Assembly (NCBI GenBank): GCA_900550465.1
Contig: URSC01000024.1
Span: 1 to 30,754, forward strand
DNA from: an uncultured Alistipes sp.
GTDB taxonomy: Bacteria > Bacteroidota > Bacteroidia > Bacteroidales > UBA932
Length of the DNA stretch: 30,754 nucleotides
Direction of reading: 5' to 3'
The notes under the pieces are model-generated. The model had not been told where the DNA came from. It made no database searches and saw only the letters and a list, made by a program, of their open reading frames with translations. The translations under genes were made by a program, and so were the position numbers. This document shows positions 23,680-30,754 of this stretch, in pieces. The stretch's first letter is position 1. Every line of letters starts with the position of its first letter.

Positions 23680-26322
23680 ATGAAAAAGTTATCCGCATAC
23701 CTGCTGCCTGTCCTGCTGACTGCCGCCATATTCAGCTGTAGCCGGCAGGAGCAGAAACTTCTGACCGGAGGCCCCCTGGAGCTGACCGCCTCCGTCCCCT
23801 ACTTCGACATAGAGACCAAGGCCGGTGAGGAGTTCACCGACGAGGTGACTGCATATCCCCTGGCCGGAACAGCCATGGCTGCGGATCCCGTACTCCAGAG
23901 CTATGCCGCGTCCGGCTCATACTTCTTCAATATCCCAGGAGGTGCCGATAACATAGTATTCACTACTGTCGAGGCCGCCCCCATCACCTATACAGCCTCC
24001 ATGGACTTCGTCAACGGCTCCATCTCAGTATCCGCAGCCGAAGGACAGCCTGTAGGCCGGGACCTCATCTTCGGCTGGCTGCAGAACTACTCCGCCGGTC
24101 AGACCCAGGCCACTACCGACCTCCGGCGTGCCTCCGCCAGGCTGAACATCAGCCTCAAGGCCATCTACGGAGTGGATACGGTCAGCAACCTCACCTCCAC
24201 ATTCCAGAGCGCGGAGGTGAGCGTATCCGGGATGCACACATCGGCTGTCCTGGAATATCAGACCCTCAAGTACAGCTATTCCGGAGAAGGGAACGTAGCA
24301 TTCCCCCTCAACCAGGATGAAAACGGAGTCTACGCCGCCCGCATCATGACCCTGCCTTCCACCGGCACAACAACTCCAGTACTTACTCTCACCCTCACCA
24401 CCCCTGACGGCAGCGTCCGCAGCTACTCCTCTCCACTGCCCTCCGGTATCAGCACCAACTACAGTTATAACATGAACCTCCTGCTGAGCTGGGACAATGC
24501 CTCCGCAGACTTCACCCTCTCCGACATTCAGATGAATACGGTGGATATGGACGGCATCCCCTCCCAAAGTTTCGACCTGCTCCGTTTCAGCGAAAATCTG
24601 CTGACTTTTAGAAATGAGGGTGGATACTTGAAATCAGTAGAAATCCTGGAAAGCCGTTTCGGCACATGGACTGCAGATATACCGGCTGAGGCTTTGGAAT
24701 ATTTCTCATTCCGGAATGAGACAAATGACATCGAAGCAACCGCCGAGAATCCCGATTTCTATGGCGAGGAAGGCGACCATATATCCGTACACACTTTACA
24801 GACCAACAACACCGGAGGCTATATCAGATTCTCAATACCATTCTCTATCTCTGATGGTGAGAACACCTACACCTACTATCTCGACATTATACAGTCTGAC
24901 GGAAGTATTCAGAGTATCGAATACAATACTGATTCATACCATTATCTACAAGTAGGAGGAGTGAACCTTACATACATAAAGTTTGACAACAGCGGAAATC
25001 CGGACACTCTGTCATCCGGCAACGGTTACTACGAAATCGGGCACTACAAAATATGCGGAGAGTTCATCACCAGCCTAAGACTCGACAATGCCGACCTGAC
25101 AACACTTACTTTCAACAACTGTACGATGCTGGATGATTTAACAACATATAGCTGTACAGGAGACATCAGCAGTATCGACCTGTCGTCTGCAGAGAATCTT
25201 GAAAGGCTAGATATCGATTTCAATGACACACAGATTACCTCCATTGACCTTACTCACAACACTTCCCTCAAGAATATCAATATCGAAATAAACACCCTGA
25301 CTGAACTCACTCTGCCTCCCGCCTCGGATAAGTTGGAAACTCTGACCCTGTACAATTCCAGGAAACTTACAGTCCTGGACGCCAGCGGGCATACAGGACT
25401 GCAAACACTCAGTCTCAGCAACAGCATTAGTGCTCTTACCTCCCTTACCCTCAACGGCTGTACATCCCTGAGTGAACTAAATTTATCATACGATGCGGGC
25501 AACCTTGAAACTCTCGACATAGCCAACTGCACTTCACTTAAAAAATTCTACCTCAGTGGAGAGAATCTCGTGACAAGCCTGGACTTCTCCGGCTGCGAGT
25601 TTCTGGACGACGTCATGATAAGCGGGAACAGCACCATTACCGGCATCACCATACCGGACGCCCGCGACCTCAGCCGCCTCAAGATTGAGAGTCTGAGCGC
25701 CCTGACAAGCCTTGAACTCTCCGGATCCACCATCGACTGCCTGGAGATCTTCGGCTGCAGCAGCCTGACCTCCCTCAATGTGGCCGAGGGCAACCGGCTT
25801 AAAAAAGTATCCCTTAAAATTAACTCGTCTCTTAAATTTCTCAACACAGACCTGAATGCCGCATCCACACTCGAAGAACTGAGAATCGAGTCCTGCTCAC
25901 AGCTCTCCGACGGTTCCATCCCGAGAGACAGCATAGACCTCTCCGACTACTCAGCCTTGAAACTGGTCTCTATCAGAGACTGCTGGAACTACGGTGCGTC
26001 ATTCGAGGGATGTACTTCCTTAACGGACCTGCGCCTGCAAAGCAACCATCAGATTGAGAATCTTAACATCTCTGGATGCACCTCCCTCAGGACCATGGAC
26101 CTCTATGACAACAACCTGGACAGCGCCGCCCTGACCTCCGTGCTGGGGTCACTGCCGGACCTCAACGGCACCTCCGGAGGCCAGTACTGCATCCGCTATA
26201 ACCTACCTGAAGACAATAACTACAGTTCCATCCAGACCGGAATAGACAGCGCGGCCGACCGCGGCTGGACCCTTTCCGAGGAAATGCTGCCGGACCTGGA
26301 TTTCTCCTTCAACTATAACTAA
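23680..26322 (+). CDS. Fimbrillin-like and leucine-rich-repeat surface lipoprotein
   Basis: The lipobox is IFSC (Cys20). Residues up to about 300 resemble the fimbrillin-like domain of the preceding protein (DLRRASARLNISLKA; NYSYNMNLLLSWDNASADFTL). About 305-410 looks like an Ig-like BACON-type domain ending LDIIQSDGS. From about 450 to 840 come leucine-rich repeats of roughly 20-24 residues, such as LTSLTLNGCTSLSELNLSY, LETLDIANCTSLKKFYLSG and IENLNISGCTSLRTMDLYDN. GC changes inside the gene: the first 900 bases are GC-rich, most of 24600-25600 is AT-richer, then it alternates. The 880-residue size, the lipid anchor and the LRR array suggest an exposed adhesin, possibly a tip or ligand-binding subunit. 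No enzyme motif is present. Confidence 0.75.
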   Translation: MKKLSAYLLPVLLTAAIFSCSRQEQKLLTGGPLELTASVPYFDIETKAGEEFTDEVTAYPLAGTAMAADPVLQSYAASGSYFFNIPGGADNIVFTTVEAAPITYTASMDFVNGSISVSAAEGQPVGRDLIFGWLQNYSAGQTQATTDLRRASARLNISLKAIYGVDTVSNLTSTFQSAEVSVSGMHTSAVLEYQTLKYSYSGEGNVAFPLNQDENGVYAARIMTLPSTGTTTPVLTLTLTTPDGSVRSYSSPLPSGISTNYSYNMNLLLSWDNASADFTLSDIQMNTVDMDGIPSQSFDLLRFSENLLTFRNEGGYLKSVEILESRFGTWTADIPAEALEYFSFRNETNDIEATAENPDFYGEEGDHISVHTLQTNNTGGYIRFSIPFSISDGENTYTYYLDIIQSDGSIQSIEYNTDSYHYLQVGGVNLTYIKFDNSGNPDTLSSGNGYYEIGHYKICGEFITSLRLDNADLTTLTFNNCTMLDDLTTYSCTGDISSIDLSSAENLERLDIDFNDTQITSIDLTHNTSLKNINIEINTLTELTLPPASDKLETLTLYNSRKLTVLDASGHTGLQTLSLSNSISALTSLTLNGCTSLSELNLSYDAGNLETLDIANCTSLKKFYLSGENLVTSLDFSGCEFLDDVMISGNSTITGITIPDARDLSRLKIESLSALTSLELSGSTIDCLEIFGCSSLTSLNVAEGNRLKKVSLKINSSLKFLNTDLNAASTLEELRIESCSQLSDGSIPRDSIDLSDYSALKLVSIRDCWNYGASFEGCTSLTDLRLQSNHQIENLNISGCTSLRTMDLYDNNLDSAALTSVLGSLPDLNGTSGGQYCIRYNLPEDNNYSSIQTGIDSAADRGWTLSEEMLPDLDFSFNYN

Positions 26323-26334
26323 AACCCTTATATC

Positions 26335-26934
26335 ATGATTTGCGATTACAGACTCAAAGTATTTCACACAGTGGCCGTGAAGGGAAGCTTCACCGCCGCC
26401 GCAAGAGAACTAGGCATCACCCAGCCGGCAGTCAGCAACCATATCTCAGAACTCGAAGGGTCAATAGGAGACACTCTTTTCTACCGCAGCCGCAAGGAGA
26501 CGGTCCTCACTCCCAAGGGGAAGATCCTGTTCGAATATGCGGAGAAGATTCTCAATCTTTACCGCTGCGCGGACCGCGAGCTGATGCCGTCCAGAAGGAA
26601 CGAGCGCCGTCAGCTGGTCATCGCTGCAGTTCCGGAAGCAGCCAGATTCATCCTCAAACCTCTGGTTGACAACTATACCCGCATCTATCCCGGCACCGAA
26701 ATCTCCATCCTGGAACGCAGCCGGGAAGAAGCCGCCGACCTTCTGGCCGACACCGCGGCCGACCTGGCCGTCACCGAATCCCCCATTGAAGGTACGGACA
26801 GCTCCGTCTTCGCCACCGTGGCCATTACCGGTGCTTCCAGGCCCATGGCCGTCTACTACCTCAACAAGGCCGCAGATAGGAACAACGATGAGGTCCTCAA
26901 CGACTTCATCCTCTGCTGCAGGACCTTCAAATGA
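26335..26934 (+). CDS. LysR-type transcriptional regulator, short form
   Basis: The winged helix-turn-helix is intact at residues 1-60 (FHTVAVKGSFTAAARELGIT, QPAVSNHISELE) with the usual linker helix after it. The effector domain starts normally at about 92 (LVIAAVPEAARFILKPLVDN, then DLAVTESP), but the protein stops at 199 residues instead of about 290-310. The last 35 residues (SRPMAVYYLNKAADRNN, then NDFILCC) look like the C-terminal end of a normal LysR effector domain, so the middle portion (subdomain RD-II) seems missing rather than the tail. It starts 12 bases after the LRR gene and overlaps the hydrolase gene by ATGA. It may regulate this operon; its ligand, if any, is unknown. Confidence 0.8.
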   Translation: MICDYRLKVFHTVAVKGSFTAAARELGITQPAVSNHISELEGSIGDTLFYRSRKETVLTPKGKILFEYAEKILNLYRCADRELMPSRRNERRQLVIAAVPEAARFILKPLVDNYTRIYPGTEISILERSREEAADLLADTAADLAVTESPIEGTDSSVFATVAITGASRPMAVYYLNKAADRNNDEVLNDFILCCRTFK

Positions 26935-28256
26935 GCAGGTTCTGGAAGATACTGAGCGCACTGCTCCTGCTGGCGGCAGCGGCATCCGTCACCGTCATTA
27001 CTGTAAACGGAAGATCCGGAGAGAAGGACAATACGGCTGAAAGTCCCGCCGACGGCAGCGCGGAGGAGGACTACATCTCCATAAACAGCTTCCTTACCAA
27101 CGACCTGAGCGGCTCGGAGAACTCCGGAGCCCTGGACTCCTATATAGAAAAATTCATGAAGAGATGGGAGATCAAGGGCGGCAGCCTGGCCGTGATGAAG
27201 GACGGCAGGCTGGTATATGCCAAAGGATACGGATGGGCCGATGAGGAGGAGGAGATCCCCATGTCCCCCGGCCACATCATGCGGATAGCATCCCTCTCCA
27301 AGCTGATTACCGCCACTGCAGTCATGCAGCTGTGCGAGCGCAAGGTCCTGAGCCTCGACGACAGGGTATTCGGAGACGGCGGCATCCTGGACTGTCCCCA
27401 GTTCAGCAATATCCGGGACAGACGGGCCAGGGACATCACTGTAGGACAGCTGCTGCGTCACGAGGCGGGCTTCACCATGCACAAGGGAGACCCTCTCTTC
27501 ACCACCAGGGAGATCATCATCTGGGAGGACCTGGACACCGTCCCCGACATGGACCGCGTCATCGAGTACGCCCTGGGTGAGAGGCTCGGCTACACACCGG
27601 GGCAGGGATTCAGATACTCCAATCTGGGCTATCTAATCCTCACCAAGGTGATAGAGGTGTGCAGCGGCATGGACTACGAGGAATACTGCCAGGAAAACAT
27701 CCTGCATCCGGCCGGCTGCTACGACATGCACATGGCCCGCAATCTCTACGAGGACCGCTATCCCAACGAAGTGCGCTACTACGAGACCCACGACGCGGAG
27801 CCTGTTCCTGCATTTGACAACAGTGGAGACACCCTTTGGCGCCGCTACGGAGGAAGCAATATCGAGGGCCTGCGCGGTGCCGGAGCGTGGGTTGCCTCGC
27901 CCTCCGAATTCGTACGCTTCGTAGCCTCTATAGACGGAGACCCGGCGGTACCGGACGTCCTCTCCCCCGAAAGCATACGCCTGATGACCGCAGACCCGGA
28001 ACATCCCTACCACCCTATCGGATGGGTCCGCGCCGGATCCCGCTCCGACTGGTCCCGCACCGGAACCCTCGCAGGCACCAGCGCCATGGTCAAGAAACAG
28101 GCGAACGGATACATCTGGATGTTCGTCACCAACACCAGTTCCTGGAAAGGCTCCAAGTTCACCCGGTACATCGACCGCATGTACCGCACAGCCTCCTCCA
28201 GAATGCCCGACTGGCCGTCAGAGGACCTCTATTCCATCACTGCCCGGACCGGATAA
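26931..28256 (+). CDS. Membrane-anchored serine hydrolase, beta-lactamase fold (class C/EstB-like)
   Basis: An N-terminal hydrophobic helix (about 5-25) acts as signal or anchor; no lipobox is seen. The catalytic serine motif is S121-L-S-K124 in RIASLSKLITATA. The second motif Y229-S-N is in FRYSNLGYLIL. The third is R376-T-G in SRTGTLAG, in place of KTG. Further family marks are TVGQLLRHEAGF and GAGAWVASPSEFVRF. Proteins of this kind include D-aminopeptidases, esterases and penicillin-binding-protein-like enzymes, so the substrate is open; resistance should not be assumed. The start overlaps the stop of the short LysR gene, which suggests translational coupling. It is the last gene before an independent promoter. 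Confidence 0.85.
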   Translation: MSRFWKILSALLLLAAAASVTVITVNGRSGEKDNTAESPADGSAEEDYISINSFLTNDLSGSENSGALDSYIEKFMKRWEIKGGSLAVMKDGRLVYAKGYGWADEEEEIPMSPGHIMRIASLSKLITATAVMQLCERKVLSLDDRVFGDGGILDCPQFSNIRDRRARDITVGQLLRHEAGFTMHKGDPLFTTREIIIWEDLDTVPDMDRVIEYALGERLGYTPGQGFRYSNLGYLILTKVIEVCSGMDYEEYCQENILHPAGCYDMHMARNLYEDRYPNEVRYYETHDAEPVPAFDNSGDTLWRRYGGSNIEGLRGAGAWVASPSEFVRFVASIDGDPAVPDVLSPESIRLMTADPEHPYHPIGWVRAGSRSDWSRTGTLAGTSAMVKKQANGYIWMFVTNTSSWKGSKFTRYIDRMYRTASSRMPDWPSEDLYSITARTG

Positions 28257-28270
28257 AAGATGGCAGGGGA

Positions 28271-28301
28271 TTTGCATTTTCGTATAAAAAAGATAACTTT
28301 G
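28271..28301 (+). promoter_or_regulatory. Strong Bacteroidota-type promoter of the acyltransferase gene
   Basis: TTTG at 28271-28274 and TAACTTTG at 28294-28301 are both exact consensus matches, separated by 19 bases. Transcription would start near 28307, about 13 bases before the ATG. Confidence 0.75.
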
Positions 28302-28319
28302 TAGGATGTATACGGAAAA

Positions 28320-29201
28320 ATGGATAGAGTAATCATATTTTTTATGACCCTGCTGTCGTGGCTGCCCTTGAAAGTGCACTACGCCTTCTCCTCCTTTCTG
28401 GCATGGCTGCTGCAGAAAGTCATACATTACCGCGTCCAGACAGTAAACATCAACATAGCAAGATCCTTTCCCGAACTCAATTACCCGCAGATAGGCGAAG
28501 TGGTGAATGACTTCTACCGCCACCTCGCGGATACCATCGTGGAGTCGGTGTGGATGCTCACCGCATCGACGGAAGCCGTGGGCAGGCAGGTGCGCATCAC
28601 CGGGCAGGACAGCCTGAACCGGGCCCTGGACCTGAACCGCAACGCCGTCATCATGGTGGGACACCTGGGCAACTGGGAGATATTCACCGGACTGCCCGAC
28701 CTGAGGACCCATTACGGGATAAACATAGACAACAAGGACTTCCTCTACGTCTACAAAAGGCCCAAGAGCAGACTGGCGGACAAAGTCATCACCCGCATCA
28801 GGACCAGGCACGGCTCCTGCTCGCTCATCGAGTCGCACCAGATTATAAGGCACATAGTCCGTCACCGGGAGGGGCGCCAGGCATTCTTCTTCATCTGCGA
28901 CCAGAATCCGCCCCACTGCATGAGCCGCTTCACCGCAGACTTCCTGAACCAGAAGACATACATGATCGAGGGACCTGAGACCGTCGCCGCCAGGATGGGC
29001 ATGCCAGTCCTGTACTGCGGACTGATAAGACACGGACGCAGGGACAACGAGGCCCGCTTCGAGCTTATTACCGAGAACGCGGCGGAATGTCCGGAAGGCT
29101 ACATCACGGAGCGGTTCGCCCGCCTGCTGGAAGCCGACATCAGAGAACACAAGTCAACGTGGCTGTGGAGCCACAAAAGATGGAAAAAACGTATATCATG
29201 A
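28320..29201 (+). CDS. Lipid A-type acyltransferase (LpxL/HtrB family)
   Basis: Enzymes of this family add a secondary acyl chain to lipid A or a related lipid at the inner membrane. The catalytic H-x4-E motif is H115-L-G-N-W-E120 in MVGHLGNWEI. The N-terminal membrane segment (about 3-30), IYGNIDNKDFLYVYKRP-like acceptor region (about 135-150) and FFICDQNPPHC (about 192-202) are in the expected order. The C-terminus KSTWLWSHKRWK is typical. At 293 residues it is a normal length. The start is set by the promoter just upstream. The stop overlaps the DUF4831 gene start by ATGA. Confidence 0.88.
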   Translation: MDRVIIFFMTLLSWLPLKVHYAFSSFLAWLLQKVIHYRVQTVNINIARSFPELNYPQIGEVVNDFYRHLADTIVESVWMLTASTEAVGRQVRITGQDSLNRALDLNRNAVIMVGHLGNWEIFTGLPDLRTHYGINIDNKDFLYVYKRPKSRLADKVITRIRTRHGSCSLIESHQIIRHIVRHREGRQAFFFICDQNPPHCMSRFTADFLNQKTYMIEGPETVAARMGMPVLYCGLIRHGRRDNEARFELITENAAECPEGYITERFARLLEADIREHKSTWLWSHKRWKKRIS

Positions 29202-30325
29202 AACTAAGAATCATCACAGTGCCGGTACTGGCCGGCATCATGGCGCTCACAGCCGCAGGACAGAATGTCAACCGCCTTGAAAAAGGGCAGACACCGCCCG
29301 ACGGAGTAGTCATCTACTCCCTGCCCATGACATCCATTCACCTGAGCGTAGAGGCCGTCTGCGAGACATACACACCGGGTCCGTACAGCAAGTGGGCCAA
29401 GAAATACCTGGGCATAGACGTCCCGCAGGAAGCCAGCACATCCTATACCCTGAGCAACATCCGGATGACCCCGTATCTGGAAGCCGACCGGAGCTGCAGC
29501 TACATCGTCAACCTCGACGGTTTCCTGGGTGAGGCCTCCCCCGCCTCATTCTTTGAATTCTCATCCCAGGGCCTCCTGCTTCTCTCGGACGAGAGCAAGG
29601 GTAAGGGCGACTCATGGAGATTCCCCTCCATCGCCCCCGGCACCGAAGTCCTGTCGTCCGAGGCCACTGCCAACCTCACTTCCACCGAGACCACACTCTA
29701 CCGTACCGTCCGCAACGAGAGCGGAGGCTACGACAGAGTGGCAGTACGCCAGAGCCAGGTAGTGGAGAAAAGCCCCGAGAAGAAAGCCCAGGAGGCCGCG
29801 GCCATGATCCTCTCACTTAGGGAGAACCGCATCAACATCATTACCGGCAATACCGACGCCACATTCAGCGGCGATGCCCTCAGGGCCGCAGTGGAGGAGA
29901 TCGGACGCCTCGAAGAGGAGTACATGAGCCTCTTCACAGGCACCACCGCCACATCCCTCCAGCAGATGAGTTTTGACGTAGTGCCGGAAAGCGGCAAGTC
30001 CGAGGAACTGACAGTGGCGTTCCGCCTCTCTGACACCCAGGGCCTGCTCCCCCCCGACGATGTCTCCGGACGTCCGATAGTAATGGAGATAACTCCGGAG
30101 GACAATGAAGACGTGCTGTACACCGACCAGATAATCGCAGAGGTCGAGCCCTCCAAGGCCAGGGCCAGGCACGAGGCAGCCCTCAGGGGAAATATCTTCT
30201 ACCGCATCCCCGGTATCTGCACCATCCGTGTCATCGACGGTCAGAACCTCATCCTCAAGAGCCGGATGCCGGTATACCAGAAGGGCGAGGACCTTACATT
30301 TCCCGTCCATGTACTTGTAAAATAA
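29198..30325 (+). CDS. DUF4831 family exported protein
   Basis: The 375-residue protein has a signal peptide ending TAAG-Q at about 20. It then matches the DUF4831 pattern: GVVIYSLPMTSIHLSVEAVC, a YTPGPYSKWAKKYLGID motif and NIRMTPYLEADRS, and it ends in beta-rich segments. The family is typical of Bacteroidota and has no known function. ATG at 29198 overlaps the acyltransferase stop (ATGA), so the two are probably translationally coupled. The frame runs upstream inside the acyltransferase gene, but that part is not conserved. A second ATG at 29180 is possible but gives no good signal peptide. Confidence 0.85.
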   Translation: MKLRIITVPVLAGIMALTAAGQNVNRLEKGQTPPDGVVIYSLPMTSIHLSVEAVCETYTPGPYSKWAKKYLGIDVPQEASTSYTLSNIRMTPYLEADRSCSYIVNLDGFLGEASPASFFEFSSQGLLLLSDESKGKGDSWRFPSIAPGTEVLSSEATANLTSTETTLYRTVRNESGGYDRVAVRQSQVVEKSPEKKAQEAAAMILSLRENRINIITGNTDATFSGDALRAAVEEIGRLEEEYMSLFTGTTATSLQQMSFDVVPESGKSEELTVAFRLSDTQGLLPPDDVSGRPIVMEITPEDNEDVLYTDQIIAEVEPSKARARHEAALRGNIFYRIPGICTIRVIDGQNLILKSRMPVYQKGEDLTFPVHVLVK

Positions 30326-30355
30326 CATTCAACAACTTATAAACACTAACGACGT

Positions 30356-30754
30356 ATGACAATCGACAATCTAGATCCCAAATGCGTATGGAAGAATTTC
30401 TACGCGCTGACACAGATTCCCCGTCCCTCTAAGAAAGAGTGGAGGGCCGTGGATTTCATGGAGAATTTCGGAAGAAACCTCGGACTGGAGACCATCCGAG
30501 ACGAGGTGGGCAACATCATCATCCGCAAGCCCGCCACCCCCGGTATGGAGAACCGCAAGGGCGTAATCCTCCAGGGCCACCTCGACATGGTGCCCCAGAA
30601 CAACAATGACGTACAGCACGACTGGGAGAACGACCCCGTGGAGACATGGATCGACGGCGAGTGGGTAAAGGCCAAGGGCACCACCCTAGGAGCCGACAAC
30701 GGCCTCGGCTGCGCCGTAGCCATGGCTGTCCTCGAGTGCCACCAACTTGGACAC
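30356..30754 (+). CDS. pepD: Xaa-His dipeptidase (aminoacyl-histidine dipeptidase), 5' part
   Basis: The reading frame starts at ATG 30356 and runs off the window end (133 residues visible; the full enzyme is about 485). It is a metal-dependent M20-family peptidase that cleaves dipeptides, for example Xaa-His. The metal-ligand histidine H75 and D77 are in QGHLDMVPQ, and D114 is in TLGADNGLG. The N-terminal NLDPKCVWKNFYALTQIPRP is also typical. Only the C-terminal two thirds, including the lid domain and the remaining ligands, are missing because the window stops. Confidence 0.92.
   Translation, partial: MTIDNLDPKCVWKNFYALTQIPRPSKKEWRAVDFMENFGRNLGLETIRDEVGNIIIRKPATPGMENRKGVILQGHLDMVPQNNNDVQHDWENDPVETWIDGEWVKAKGTTLGADNGLGCAVAMAVLECHQLGH

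Noticed and set aside
26931..28256. Antibiotic-resistance beta-lactamase.
   Set aside because: The fold is shared with many esterases and peptidases, the third motif is RTG, the protein is membrane-anchored, and it sits in a surface-protein operon. Resistance cannot be concluded.
29087..29197. Upstream in-frame start that would lengthen the DUF4831 protein by 37 residues.
   Set aside because: It lies within the acyltransferase gene and would hide the signal peptide that begins at 29198.
1..30754. Insertion sequences, integrase, attachment sites, CRISPR array or phage genes.
   Set aside because: I looked for transposase or integrase motifs, terminal repeats and regularly spaced repeats and found none.

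Overview
This is a GC-rich bacterial window (about two thirds G+C in many 60-base stretches I counted by hand). All 27 protein genes I can support, and the single tRNA, lie on the + strand. The organism is almost certainly a member of the Bacteroidota, most likely Bacteroidales. The reasons are fimbrillin-like and BACON-type surface lipoproteins, a DUF4831 protein, ExbB with a cleavable signal peptide next to two ExbD genes, weak or absent Shine-Dalgarno sequences, and promoters of the TTTG / TAnnTTTG type. I cannot name a genus. High GC and gene content would suit an Alistipes-like or uncultured gut or rumen lineage, but that is a guess.

Layout. 1-1400: a long ECF-like sigma factor and a short zinc-finger anti-sigma-like membrane protein, closed by a hairpin terminator. 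1445-4394: a tight dprA-tatD-ansA group (DNA processing, metal-dependent hydrolase, asparaginase). 4437-4524: tRNA-Ser(GGA). 4584-6939: exbB, a four-helix membrane protein, exbD and exbD, the inner-membrane motor that energises TonB-type transporters, followed by a terminator. 7026-11088: a periplasmic alkaline phosphatase, asnS, udk and a TonB-like protein starting with TTG inside the end of udk. 11151-16840: a complete tripartite RND efflux system (adaptor lipoprotein, pump, outer-membrane channel).

16846-28256 is the most interesting part. A good promoter is followed by eight genes separated by at most 13 bases: an LPP20/DUF4384-like exported protein, a WG-repeat plus CARDB-like protein, a small outer-membrane beta-barrel, three large surface lipoproteins (BACON/Fn3-like, fimbrillin-like, and a fimbrillin-leucine-rich-repeat fusion), a short LysR-type regulator that seems to lack half of its effector domain, and a membrane-anchored serine beta-lactamase-fold hydrolase. 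I read this as a surface-adhesin or appendage locus with its own regulator. The last two lipoprotein genes have sharp drops in GC inside the coding sequence, one of them at a domain boundary, which suggests exchange of exposed segments.

28271-30325: a near-perfect promoter drives a lipid A-type acyltransferase overlapped by a DUF4831 gene. The window ends inside pepD (Xaa-His dipeptidase). I saw no insertion sequence, integrase, CRISPR array or rRNA gene, and there is no gene-free stretch longer than 300 bases.
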